A stretch of 38,499 nt of DNA from a virus, in IMG/VR virus record IMGVR_UViG_3300024999_000225, positions 1 through 38,499 of that record; one strand, 5' to 3'. The position numbers and the translations under genes were made by a program. Below are positions 22,632-30,218 of the stretch, piece after piece; the first letter of the stretch is position 1, and every line of letters starts with the position of its first letter. The notes under the pieces were generated by a model. The model was given only the letters and a program-made list of their open reading frames with translations. It was not told the origin of the DNA and searched no databases.

Positions 22632-22793
22632 TTAACTTACTGGACTACTCCAAACCATTAAAAATTCAGTTAATAAATCTGTATTTTGTCTAATTTCTAC
22701 AGTTGCTCCACAATTTTTGCATTTAAAAGTATCATTATAACAATTTGTTAAACACCATTCCATATTATGATTTTTGCAATAATTACAAGTCAT
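22632..22793 (-). CDS. Small zinc-ribbon protein
   Basis: This is a 53-residue protein. CNYC near the start and CKNCGATVEI later form a zinc ribbon, with WCLTNC between, giving six Cys in all. A purine-rich AAAAGGAAAGTG sequence lies just before the ATG. It directly follows the larger Cys-rich gene at 22811. Confidence 0.55.
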   Translation of the reverse strand: MTCNYCKNHNMEWCLTNCYNDTFKCKNCGATVEIRQNTDLLTEFLMVWSSPVS

Positions 22794-22810
22794 TTATTCA
22801 CACTTTCCTT

Positions 22811-23503
22811 TTACAAAATAATCCCAACACTATAATCAGCATAGTAACTTGTAGTCCCTTGCCTATTATCTTCACACCATTTATCCAATAATTCTTGAAG
22901 ATCATTTTTATCTTCATCTGAAATATTATCCATTGCATCCTCATGTAAATCACTACAACTATCTTCAATAATATTAGATGCATCCATAGATAAATCAATT
23001 GATTGTGTACCATAAATTCGCAATTCTTCACGACTAATTAATTGGTCATTTTCGTCTTCTTTATCTTCTATCCATTCTTCTAAATCTTCAGTTATAATAT
23101 ATGTATCATAATTATCAATATAAATCATTTTATAATCATTTAATGCTTGTTCATAAGATATTTTCTTTGCTTTATTCCATATTTCTAAATCTTTTACATG
23201 TTGCTCTTGAATACGCTCTAAGTTTGACTGCTTACAATCACATCTATAATTTTGTCTCTCAAGAGTTTCATTGCAATGTAAACATTTATTTTGAACTCCA
23301 TTATAACAATGTCGGCATCCTATAATAGTTTGTTGCTTATATGGGAAATGAATTTTACTATTTTCACCTTTAAGACCAAATGGATTATCGTCTACTTGAA
23401 GTCCTGTGCCTCCACAATGAGAACAGATTACTTCATGTTCTTGTAAGTCTTTTTGAAGTTTTAGATTAAATGATACATCAATTTGTTCAGTTCTTATTGG
23501 CAT
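22811..23503 (-). CDS. Cys-rich protein with DnaJ-like zinc repeats
   Basis: This is a 230-residue protein. CSHCGGTG (about residue 27) is followed by CRHCYNG, CLHCNET and CDC, an array of CxxC pairs with the CxxCxG-like spacing of DnaJ zinc centres. The second half is acidic and helical (LEEWIEDKEDENDQLI.., EDKNDLQELLDKW). It has no J domain, so it is a zinc-binding protein of unknown role, perhaps a chaperone-like or nucleic-acid-binding adaptor. AGAAAGGAAA precedes the ATG. Confidence 0.65.
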   Translation of the reverse strand: MPIRTEQIDVSFNLKLQKDLQEHEVICSHCGGTGLQVDDNPFGLKGENSKIHFPYKQQTIIGCRHCYNGVQNKCLHCNETLERQNYRCDCKQSNLERIQEQHVKDLEIWNKAKKISYEQALNDYKMIYIDNYDTYIITEDLEEWIEDKEDENDQLISREELRIYGTQSIDLSMDASNIIEDSCSDLHEDAMDNISDEDKNDLQELLDKWCEDNRQGTTSYYADYSVGIIL

Positions 23504-23521
23504 TTTATTTTATTTCCTTTC

Positions 23522-23803
23522 TTAATAACCCTTGAAGCATTTCTTCAAAGCTAAAAGTTTTTCATGTTCTATGTCTACATCTTTTATATTAAATCTATTC
23601 TTAATTACATCTAACATTAGAAAAGAATGAGCAAGTTCTTCAGTTAAATCATTTATAGAGAATTTACTACTATTCCTAAGATATTTTGTTAATACTTTTG
23701 TAACTTCGCTCATTTCTTCTATTGTACAATATATCGCATCATTTATATCTCTTTCAGACTCTAATCTATTTTGTAATATTTTTAGTTCCTCTAACTGTTC
23801 CAA
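23522..23803 (-). CDS. MazG-like nucleotide pyrophosphohydrolase-family protein
   Basis: This is a 93-residue protein starting at TTG after AAAGGATG. The helices carry EEMSEVTKVLTKYLR and later LTEELAHSFLMLDVIKNRF, corresponding to the EExxE and ExxD-type metal motifs of the all-alpha MazG/dUTPase superfamily; the second motif is imperfect. Such enzymes hydrolyse (d)NTPs to monophosphates. It fits the surrounding nucleotide-metabolism genes. Confidence 0.65.
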   Translation of the reverse strand: MEQLEELKILQNRLESERDINDAIYCTIEEMSEVTKVLTKYLRNSSKFSINDLTEELAHSFLMLDVIKNRFNIKDVDIEHEKLLALKKCFKGY

Positions 23804-23818
23804 TTTATTTCACATCCT

Positions 23819-24259
23819 TTATAATAAAATCTCATAAACCGAAACATAAAACATATCAACCTTATAATCTGCATAAATTACAGTTCTCTTTTGAAAATAA
23901 ACTTTCATATCACTTTTATCTTTAGGAGTTAACCAATAATATTTTACGTGTTCACTGTATTTAGGGTCATTGATTCTATATTCTTGACCAGTTTTAACTT
24001 TTAAACTTTCTCTGACAACTTGATCTTTATCAAATTCGATAAATGCACCATAATCACCAATAACAATTCGATTATAACCATTTGAAATTAAAGTGCCATT
24101 AATGCTATGTATTTGGAAATTTAAGTCTCCATTTATATTTAATGTAGATGGCAAATTATCTAAGTATTTTTGTCTAACTTCTTCAGATAAAGATGATTTT
24201 AGTTTGCGATATTTATATTTTGCAGATAATTCTTCTTGGAATTGTAATAGATTTTCTAT
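23819..24259 (-). CDS. Hypothetical protein with likely non-canonical start
   Basis: This gene reads 146 residues if it starts at the ATA at 24259, which lies just after AGGAGGAGGGGTGA at normal spacing. The only ATG, GTG or TTG in frame is a TTG at 24154, without a ribosome site. That start would drop about 35 residues (..LLQFQEELSAKYKYRKLKS..) that look coding. The GTG inside the ribosome site is in another frame and soon hits a stop. The body (IHSINGTLISNGYNRIVIGDYGAFIEF..) is strand-rich and unrecognised. A sequencing indel is an alternative. Confidence 0.5.
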   Translation of the reverse strand: MENLLQFQEELSAKYKYRKLKSSLSEEVRQKYLDNLPSTLNINGDLNFQIHSINGTLISNGYNRIVIGDYGAFIEFDKDQVVRESLKVKTGQEYRINDPKYSEHVKYYWLTPKDKSDMKVYFQKRTVIYADYKVDMFYVSVYEILL

Positions 24260-24278
24260 ATGATTTTCACCCCTCCTC

Positions 24279-24479
24279 CTAATTGACTTTTATATTATCT
24301 AAAATATAATCAACCAAATCATAAACAAAATCTTCATCAATTTCTTCAAAATCATCTAATGTCATAGTTCCTACATGGAAAGCAGATTTAGTTCTCATAA
24401 GATTATAAATGTATGTACCATCTGGATAATTAAATCCAAAGTATTGTAATAGTTTTTGTGCCATTTCTTCTTTATCCAT
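24279..24479 (-). CDS. Hypothetical small acidic protein
   Basis: This encodes 66 residues starting MDKEEMAQKLLQYFGF and ending LVDYILDNIKVN, with AAGGAG before the ATG. It is helical and acidic (LDDFEEIDEDFVYD). No family was recognised. It is tightly spaced between neighbours. Confidence 0.55.
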   Translation of the reverse strand: MDKEEMAQKLLQYFGFNYPDGTYIYNLMRTKSAFHVGTMTLDDFEEIDEDFVYDLVDYILDNIKVN

Positions 24480-24492
24480 TATTCAATTCTCC

Positions 24493-24705
24493 TTATATTT
24501 CATCCCGAATGTGTCCTATAAAGTCTTCGATTTGACATTCATCGCATAATTCTATAAATCCATTGGATTGTTCACAAATAGTAATTTCACCACAATTGCA
24601 TTTTATTTTCTTATCACAATTTTCATTTGGATTAATGACTCCATCTTTATTTGGACAATAGAATTTGCAAAATTGCTCTTTTAGTTCTAATAATTTTCTT
24701 TCCAT
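24493..24705 (-). CDS. Small zinc-binding protein
   Basis: This is a 70-residue protein. Cys appears in CKFYC, C.KKIKCNC and CDEC, seven or more in total, so at least one metal site. The end is acidic (QIEDFIGHIRDEI). AAGGAGG precedes the ATG, and the gene starts immediately after the stop of its upstream neighbour. Confidence 0.6.
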   Translation of the reverse strand: MERKLLELKEQFCKFYCPNKDGVINPNENCDKKIKCNCGEITICEQSNGFIELCDECQIEDFIGHIRDEI

Positions 24706-25017
24706 TTAATCCTCCTTAATAAATTCTATAATATCCATCATGGCATATGTTCTGAGTACATCTTTTTCTACGTCCCATACTTCTAATAACCATTGATCTT
24801 CTGTATGGTAATCAGTTCTACCATAATAGATATTTTGAGGAATAATATTTCTGATTGAGATATTGCCTTGCCAGTTTTTATATTTAACTTTAAGTGAATT
24901 ACATGGACTATAATGAGGACATGAATCTTTATGATTTAATTCGCATCCTTCTCCAAAAGGTTCTTCCCAATCAGGTGAATAGCAAACCCCACTGTCAAAA
25001 TGTATACATGGTTTCAT
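24706..25017 (-). CDS. Cys/His-rich hypothetical protein
   Basis: This is a 103-residue protein. CIHFDSGVCY, CELNHKDSCPHYSPC give a Cys/His cluster of the CCCH kind in the first 40 residues, probably one metal site. The rest (WQGNISIRNIIPQNIYYGRTDYHTEDQWLLEVWDVEKD) is strand-rich and resembles small phage proteins with a WLLEVWD motif near residue 78. AAAAGGAG precedes the ATG. Confidence 0.6.
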   Translation of the reverse strand: MKPCIHFDSGVCYSPDWEEPFGEGCELNHKDSCPHYSPCNSLKVKYKNWQGNISIRNIIPQNIYYGRTDYHTEDQWLLEVWDVEKDVLRTYAMMDIIEFIKED

Positions 25018-25042
25018 AATTGTGCCAACTCCTTTTTCACTT

Positions 25043-25228
25043 TTAATCTATTTCCACTTTATCTTTCTCTTTACTATCTTCCGTGTTTTTACTACCACCT
25101 GTACTTAAACCAATCATTGCAGGAATTAACATTGCCCATAAGCAAGTTGGATCTTTGGTAATATAAATTCCTATTGATGTTGCGATTCCAGTCGATAACC
25201 ATGCAATACCATATGCTAAATATAACAT
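25043..25228 (-). CDS. Small membrane protein
   Basis: This encodes 61 residues from MLYLAYGIAW; the ATG lies after AAAGGAGTGAAACAA, and an ATG six codons upstream lacks its own site. Two hydrophobic segments (YGIAWLSTGIATSIGIYI and CLWAMLIPAMIGLS) flank a short TKDPT loop, and the tail is charged (GSKNTEDSKEKDKVEID). No family was recognised; it could be holin-like. Confidence 0.55.
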   Translation of the reverse strand: MLYLAYGIAWLSTGIATSIGIYITKDPTCLWAMLIPAMIGLSTGGSKNTEDSKEKDKVEID

Positions 25229-25252
25229 TTGTTTCACTCCTTTCAAATAAGA

Positions 25253-25480
25253 TTAAACTATAATATCATCGTGTAAATTAAATACATTTTCTCTTAAAAC
25301 TTCTAGTCTTTTAATAATTTCCTTATAATCTGTGTCAAAATTAATAAAGTTAGTTCGTGCATTTACTTCGTTTACATAATCAGGATTTTGAATATAACCT
25401 CCAAGATGCATTATTGATAATTCTATTCTTCTTATTTCATTGAATAATTCTTCTGATATTGTTCTGCTTAATGTTTTCAT
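25253..25480 (-). CDS. Hypothetical small helical protein
   Basis: This is a 75-residue protein, mostly helical, ending VLRENVFNLHDDIIV. GAAGGAG precedes the ATG. It lies six bases before the frame of the membrane-protein gene. No family was recognised. Confidence 0.5.
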   Translation of the reverse strand: MKTLSRTISEELFNEIRRIELSIMHLGGYIQNPDYVNEVNARTNFINFDTDYKEIIKRLEVLRENVFNLHDDIIV

Positions 25481-25622
25481 TTTGTTTATACTCCTTCTTT
25501 TTTAATATCCTTTGAACTACAAGGTTCGAGGGATATTGTGATTTTAAAATCATTGTGAGAGTAGGGTTACAGGGGTGGGATAAAATGTAATTAAGCACTT
25601 TATCCCATATATTTTAAAATTT
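25481..25622. other. Stem-loops in the gap after the Nudix gene
   Basis: GGGATAAA pairs with TTTATCCC across a 12-base loop at about 25577-25605, just past the Nudix stop on the minus strand. AATATCC and GGATATT form another stem (about 25504-25537). No strong T run follows either, so they may be weak terminators or RNA-processing sites. Confidence 0.35.
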
Positions 25623-26225
25623 TTACTTAATAAATTGTTCTACAGCAATTTTACTCCAAGATTCTAATTCTCCTTCAAAATTGAGTAAACTATCTTTAGA
25701 AATCCAATCACCAACCAATGTTTCAGTTTCTTTGACACTGACATCTAATCCGGCGACTTCAACAACATACACAAGGCCCAAATGAACGGAATCAACCTCC
25801 GTATTATTGGAGCAAATCATACCAATAAGATCAATAGATTTAATGCTTGATTTGATACTAATTTCCTCATCTAATTCACGCATCATGCCTGACTTGATAT
25901 AATCATTATCTGTACCATCTACGCGCTCCAGATGCCCTCCTACGCCTAGAGAATACTTTCCTGTGAGTCTTGCATCCCCTTCAAGTCTACGAGTAATAAA
26001 ATAGTTGTCATTACATTTTACTAAACAATAAGGAATGATTTGACGATGTTCAAAGTTTAATTCAGCATCATAGCGAGGAATAAATTTACCTACTGAATTA
26101 AAAATATCACTATATTTATTATCCTTATCTAACTCTACAAATGTACCAAAATCCTTTGTTAGTTCATTGCTTACTACAAATACTTCTACGTCACCATATT
26201 TAGCTTTTAATTGTTCTTTGTTCAT
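25623..26225 (-). CDS. Nudix hydrolase-like protein
   Basis: This is a 200-residue protein. GGHLERVDGTDNDYIKSGMMRELDEEISI (about residues 95-123) is a Nudix box with a stretched first half: GGH-E, a longer loop, then RELDEE with the catalytic Glu pair. The N-terminal domain ends in HRQIIPYCLVKCNDNYFITRR, typical of the strand leading to the Nudix fold, and TRR may contact phosphate. The family hydrolyses nucleoside diphosphates linked to another moiety; the substrate here is unknown. It lies between the ribonucleotide reductase and small genes, in line with nucleotide sanitation. AGAGGAAAATAGAA precedes the ATG. Confidence 0.7.
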   Translation of the reverse strand: MNKEQLKAKYGDVEVFVVSNELTKDFGTFVELDKDNKYSDIFNSVGKFIPRYDAELNFEHRQIIPYCLVKCNDNYFITRRLEGDARLTGKYSLGVGGHLERVDGTDNDYIKSGMMRELDEEISIKSSIKSIDLIGMICSNNTEVDSVHLGLVYVVEVAGLDVSVKETETLVGDWISKDSLLNFEGELESWSKIAVEQFIK

Positions 26226-26273
26226 TTCTATTTTCCTCTTTTCATTTTATTTATTTATTTTTAGATTTATAGA

Positions 26274-28517
26274 TTATGAGCATTTTGAATAACCACATGA
26301 TTTACAACAAATACACGAACCTTCATTAATTAATGGCTCTTTGCATTCAGGACAAGATTTTGAATCATTTACAACTTCTATACTTACTAAATCAGTTTTT
26401 ATTTCTGCTTTTGTGTTGATGTTCTCAAATTTATTCTCAACATCTTTTACTGCTTGCTTAAGAATATTGGCAATAGCATGAGGACAACTAGCACCTTTGC
26501 TAACTGGCTTTCCTTTGACTCTAGCATTTGTATATGAAGAACAAATATCTACACTTTCTAACTGATCAATAATGCTATCAATAGGAATACCTCCGCGCAA
26601 TGAAAGTGAAATTAATCTTGATACTGCTTCTTGATTGCTTTTACACGTACCACTACTTCCTTTATTAGTAAATGTTTGATTAATATTACCTTTTTCATCC
26701 CATGTTACAGTAACATACGCATTTCCACAACCACTGACAAATTTGTAGGTTCTGCTATCTGCTACAGACGGTGCTTTAATAACATGTCCCCGATCAATTA
26801 TTTCAATTACTTCTTCTATTGTATTGCTGTTTCCTGTACTTAATATTTGGTTTTCTCTACAACCATCGCGATAAACAGTGATTCCCTTAATTCCACTCTT
26901 GGCTGCCATTATATAAACATTGCCCACATCTTCTACTGTAGAATTACTTGGCATATTTACTGTTTTAGAAATACTTAAACTGACATATTTCTGGATTTGT
27001 GCTAATACTTTCACATGCCATTCGGGAGAAATATCATTTGCAGTTACAAATATATTTTGAATTTCTTTTGTAAAAATATCATCTAATCCTTGAATTGAAC
27101 CTCCATTATCATTGATTCTATTCAATATTACATCCGTAAACATATTATTCTTTTTTAGATAATCTTCAAATATATCATCTGCAACCATATATTCATCATT
27201 TTCTTTATCTCTACGTTTATAAACTAGAGCATATTCTGGTTCTATTCCTCCTGTAGTATTTGCTATAAACGCAATACTTCCATTAGGTGCAATACTTGTC
27301 ATGCTAGAGCATCTAACTTCAAGATTTTCTTCTTCCCATTTACTACCTTTCCAAGAAGGATAAATTCCTCTTTCTTTGGCTAATTTGATATTGTATTGCA
27401 ATGCGTTATAATTAATAAATCCATATAACTTATCAATAAAATCTAGACATTTTTGAGAATCATAGGGAATTTTTAACATATAAAGTAATTGTGCAAACCC
27501 CATTGTTCCTAGTCCAATAGGTCTAATTGCTTTGGTTACGTCTTCGATCTTCTTTAATGGTAATTTATTTACAGTAATCATATCATCTAAAAATCTAAAC
27601 GATAATTCTATATTTTCCTTCAAAATAGCCCAATTCACATCTTCTGATTCAAATACCTTTTTAAGATTAATTGATGCTAAATTACAACTAGAATATGGAA
27701 TGTTAATATATTCCATACAAGGATTTCCAAAAACTTCCATATGTAAATGAGGATTCATATTTCCACGGTTCATGTTTCCTTGCATAGAAAGTCCGGGTTC
27801 CGCTGTCTTCCACGCACTTAACATAATTTCATTCCATAGGTCAGTTGCTTTTACTGTTTGATAAACCTTATTATTAAATCTTAATTCCCAGTCTCTATTA
27901 TTTTCTACAGCATTTATAAATTCATCTGTGATACTAACAGAGATATTCATATTATTTAATTGAGTGATATCGTCTTTAGAATGAATAAAGTCAAAAATTT
28001 CTGGATGATCACAAGGTAAATCTATTTTTAAAGCTCCATTTCTTTTATTTCCTTGCTTAACTCGATTAACCACTTCATTGAAAACATTCATAAAACTAAT
28101 TACGCCTGATGCAGTTGAGCCAGAAGAATTACATAATGCACCTCTTGGACGAATCTTTCTCATAGAAAATCCTGCTCCACCAGACATTTGAAAAATCTTT
28201 GCACATTCTGCCACCGTTTGAAAAATACCTTCAATATTATCTTCAATATCTACTACAAAACAAGAACTTAAAGATTGAGAAGTAGTTCCTGCGTTGAAAA
28301 TACATGGACTAGAAGGAATAAACTCCATGCTATTAATTTTTTTATAAAATTGTTCTATGTAATAAGGAATATCCTTTTCATTTTCAGCTTGAGCTATACT
28401 TGTAGCTACCCTCATTGCTATATCAGACCATGTATGTTCGATTAATTTGCCTTCATTATCTCTTAATAGATATCTTTTTTCTAATAGTTTTTGTACATTA
28501 TCATTTATTTTAGTCAT
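26274..28517 (-). CDS. nrdJ: Class II (adenosylcobalamin-dependent) ribonucleotide reductase
   Basis: This is a 747-residue protein with an ideal ribosome site (GGAGGATACAT then ATG). Substrate-binding SGGAGFSMRKIRPRG and the catalytic N-C-E triad NPCME (Asn265, Cys267, Glu269) are present; NPCGE is usual, here Gly is Met. SIAPNGSIAFIANTTGGIEPEYALVYKRR is the phosphate-binding signature. The C-terminus has the B12-dependent extension, SGCGNAYVTVTWDE and a CPEC..CICC zinc finger ending CGYSKCS. It reduces ribonucleoside di- or triphosphates to deoxy forms without a separate radical subunit, so the element supplies its own dNTPs if the host provides B12. No intein is seen. Confidence 0.9.
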   Translation of the reverse strand: MTKINDNVQKLLEKRYLLRDNEGKLIEHTWSDIAMRVATSIAQAENEKDIPYYIEQFYKKINSMEFIPSSPCIFNAGTTSQSLSSCFVVDIEDNIEGIFQTVAECAKIFQMSGGAGFSMRKIRPRGALCNSSGSTASGVISFMNVFNEVVNRVKQGNKRNGALKIDLPCDHPEIFDFIHSKDDITQLNNMNISVSITDEFINAVENNRDWELRFNNKVYQTVKATDLWNEIMLSAWKTAEPGLSMQGNMNRGNMNPHLHMEVFGNPCMEYINIPYSSCNLASINLKKVFESEDVNWAILKENIELSFRFLDDMITVNKLPLKKIEDVTKAIRPIGLGTMGFAQLLYMLKIPYDSQKCLDFIDKLYGFINYNALQYNIKLAKERGIYPSWKGSKWEEENLEVRCSSMTSIAPNGSIAFIANTTGGIEPEYALVYKRRDKENDEYMVADDIFEDYLKKNNMFTDVILNRINDNGGSIQGLDDIFTKEIQNIFVTANDISPEWHVKVLAQIQKYVSLSISKTVNMPSNSTVEDVGNVYIMAAKSGIKGITVYRDGCRENQILSTGNSNTIEEVIEIIDRGHVIKAPSVADSRTYKFVSGCGNAYVTVTWDEKGNINQTFTNKGSSGTCKSNQEAVSRLISLSLRGGIPIDSIIDQLESVDICSSYTNARVKGKPVSKGASCPHAIANILKQAVKDVENKFENINTKAEIKTDLVSIEVVNDSKSCPECKEPLINEGSCICCKSCGYSKCS

Positions 28518-28595
28518 ATGTATCCTCCAATATATTTATTTTAATATTTATAGATATTATTTACCAATCCCATAAGCATCTTCTTTTGAATGACT

Positions 28596-28757
28596 CTACT
28601 TACCCCAATCATATAATACGCCACTTGCATCTACACTAACATTGTTTGCTAAAACTCTTAATTGCTCCCATTCTTCTTTATTTAAATTAGGGAATTTATT
28701 TAATAATACCTTTAACTCTCTTACTTCATCAAATATGTCCATACTACCATAATTAAT
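28596..28757 (-). CDS. Hypothetical small protein, probable AUU start
   Basis: From the ATT at 28757 this gives 53 residues, ..FDEVRELKVLLNKFPNLNKEEWEQLRVLANN.. ending LYDWGK. The site GGAGGTGATACAT precedes the ATT by the normal eight bases. The first ATG in frame (28742) is 23 bases away. Another in-frame GTG lies within the ribosome site itself. A paralogue at 29029 has the same LLN-(K/N)-(F/Y)-P-x-LN-x-x-x-x-(E/D)-x-LR-(V/I)-L-(A/S)-N pattern and again no ATG, supporting a real gene. It is helical with a Leu heptad. Function is unknown. Confidence 0.5.
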   Translation of the reverse strand: MNYGSMDIFDEVRELKVLLNKFPNLNKEEWEQLRVLANNVSVDASGVLYDWGK

Positions 28758-28781
28758 ATGTATCACCTCCCTTCAATTATT

Positions 28782-29039
28782 CTACTTCCAATGATTATTC
28801 TGTCTCAAAATCTCAACAACATCTTTAGCATAGTCTACATCAATATTAACAACAAAATATTTATTATCAGTCTTTTTATTGAATTTACATCTACTAACTC
28901 TGATATTTTTCAATATCCTTGCTAAGTCAATATTATCTTGTTCTGTAGCATGTTTAGCCATATCATCCTGTTTGATTACAAAGTATTGATTGAAATCTGC
29001 ACCATGAAGTGAAAAATTACCCATGATTCTATGTATCAC
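28782..29039 (-). CDS. Hypothetical small protein
   Basis: The frame gives 85 residues from the GTG at 29039 or 80 from the ATG at 29024 (MGNFSLHGADF). The GTG lies in the AAAGGAAGTGAT ribosome site, and the ATG is 16 bases after it, so the real start is uncertain. The body (DMAKHATEQDNIDLARILKNIRVSRCKFNKK..) has two strands near the end (NKYFVVNIDVDYAKDVVEIL). No family was recognised. Confidence 0.5.
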   Translation of the reverse strand: MIHRIMGNFSLHGADFNQYFVIKQDDMAKHATEQDNIDLARILKNIRVSRCKFNKKTDNKYFVVNIDVDYAKDVVEILRQNNHWK

Positions 29040-29214
29040 TTCCTTTGCTTTCTAAATATCCTGTTTTCTTTCTTTTGTCATATAAATAATTTCCTAATGA
29101 TGAACTGAGTAAATTACTAAGAATTCTCAATTCATCTAATTGCTTTATGTTTAAAACAGGATAATTATTTAATAATGACCTAATACTTTCAACTATATAA
29201 ATTTCTCTGATTAT
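29029..29214 (-). CDS. Hypothetical small protein, probable AUA or AUC start
   Basis: This open frame of 61 codons (IIREIYIVESIRSLLNNYPV.., ending GYLESKGSDT) has no ATG or GTG before the conserved region; the only TTG is codon 29. TGTAGGTGAT lies six bases before ATA and nine before ATC. The product aligns with the 28596-28757 protein around LLNN-YP-LN and LRILSNL. It overlaps the stop of the gene upstream by four bases. Its paralogy makes a real gene more likely than chance; the start is inferred. Confidence 0.45.
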   Translation of the reverse strand: MIREIYIVESIRSLLNNYPVLNIKQLDELRILSNLLSSSLGNYLYDKRKKTGYLESKGSDT

Positions 29215-29408
29215 ATATCACCTACATCTTCCTTTTCCTTCTTAATCAATTCATTTGGTGCTTGCCAGAACCATCTGTATCCACCACTTTCGGAGCAAAT
29301 ATTGTGAAATTTAATATAAATAGGATTACCAGAGCTTTTATTCAAAAATCTGTAACACTCATTACTCTTCTTACATTCGATATCAACACACAAGCAGAAA
29401 TCAAACAC
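29211..29408 (-). CDS. Cys-rich hypothetical small protein
   Basis: This is a 65-residue protein with a GTG start (MFDFCLCVDIECKKSNECYRF). CLC, ECKKSNEC and later ICSESGG hold five or six Cys, suggesting metal binding. KSSGNPIYIKFHNICSES and YRWFW form the C-terminal core. The ribosome site is modest (GAGGATGGGATGA). Function is unknown. Confidence 0.5.
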   Translation of the reverse strand: MFDFCLCVDIECKKSNECYRFLNKSSGNPIYIKFHNICSESGGYRWFWQAPNELIKKEKEDVGDI

Positions 29409-29415
29409 TGATTAA

Positions 29416-29625
29416 TCATCCCATCCTCTCTATCTCTTGTTCAAACCAATCTTTACCAATTGGAATCATAATTTCTCTTTTATAATAACCAATCTTTCCT
29501 GTGTCTTGCTCAAAGGAGTGCATGTAATTAATCTTATCTGTATAATTTGATTCATATTCTTCTTTGCTTACCTCTAACCACTTAGAACCATCCATTGCAT
29601 CTTTTAGAGTTTTAATATGTATCAC
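29416..29625 (-). CDS. Hypothetical small protein, start uncertain
   Basis: The product of 66 or more residues ends DWFEQEIERMG. From the GTG at 29625 it would read MIHIKTLKDAMDG..; that GTG is inside AGAGGTGAT, though AAGGA lies six bases further up. An ATT at 29616 lies at the ideal distance from GAGGTGATACAT, as in the gene at 28596. The first in-frame ATG is MDGSKWLE, ten codons on. SKWLEVSKEEYESNYTDKINYMHSFEQ is strand-rich and aromatic. No family was recognised. Confidence 0.5.
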   Translation of the reverse strand: MIHIKTLKDAMDGSKWLEVSKEEYESNYTDKINYMHSFEQDTGKIGYYKREIMIPIGKDWFEQEIERMG

Positions 29626-29641
29626 CTCTAATCCTTAATCT

Positions 29642-30097
29642 TTAATCCCAAAAATTCTCAATATTTAACTTTAGCAAATCGAATAGTTTATTCTTATCTT
29701 CTTCTCTATTCTGGTCTGCTAATTTGCCACATTCCCTATGTGCTGAAACAGTTTCATCATCTACATTGTATTCTAATTTATTACCAACTATTTTGAATAA
29801 TTCTACATCACCATATTTTTCTTCATATGGTTTTAATGCTTCTTTTAAATAATCATCTTTCATTAGTTTTTCACACAATAGTTTAATTTCATGAATTTGT
29901 TCTGCAACTTCTTCTGATTTGGCAGTCCATGAATCATCACTATTGAAGAATTTTTCCATGTTGTCAAATTTCTTATACCATATTGAATATATGTAATAGT
30001 GATCCCAATCTCTGTCATTGTAGATAGTTGGGAAGTATTTAATAAGATTATGGATACCTGTTTTTAAACTTCTTAGATGAGAGAATATTTTAATCAC
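29642..30097 (-). CDS. Hypothetical protein, start uncertain
   Basis: The protein of about 150 residues begins IKIFSHLRSLKTGIHNLIKYFPTIYNDRDWDHYYIYSIWYKKFDNM. The nominal GTG at 30097 is one base after AAAGGA, too close to serve. ATT (30094) or ATA (30088) lies at a better distance from AAAGGATGTGAT; no ATG follows until well inside. The tail is charged (EKYGDVELFKIVGNKLEYNVDD), and W/Y-rich helices dominate the first half. Function is unknown. A 14-base inverted repeat lies just upstream. Confidence 0.5.
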   Translation of the reverse strand: MIKIFSHLRSLKTGIHNLIKYFPTIYNDRDWDHYYIYSIWYKKFDNMEKFFNSDDSWTAKSEEVAEQIHEIKLLCEKLMKDDYLKEALKPYEEKYGDVELFKIVGNKLEYNVDDETVSAHRECGKLADQNREEDKNKLFDLLKLNIENFWD

Positions 30098-30107
30098 ATC
30101 CTTTGTA

Positions 30108-30157
30108 GCAAGAATTTGATTATATGTATGTGTAATAGTATGGAATCAAATTCTTGC
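30108..30157. repeat. Perfect 14-base inverted repeat
   Basis: GCAAGAATTTGATT (30108-30121) and AATCAAATTCTTGC (30144-30157) are exact complements across 22 bases. They lie between the 48-residue gene and the gene at 29642, 11 bases before its start region. This may be a regulatory stem in the mRNA or a protein-binding site; no T run follows on the minus strand. Confidence 0.7.
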
Positions 30158-30218
30158 AAATAATTATTTATGGATTTAAGAATAGGATAGGATTTAATAA
30201 GATATTATAGTTTAAGTA

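Noticed and set aside
22798-23031. Minus-strand frame overlapping the DnaJ-like zinc protein in another frame
   Set aside because: The larger frame has a start with a ribosome site and clear zinc motifs; the small one is a Met- and Ile-rich shadow.
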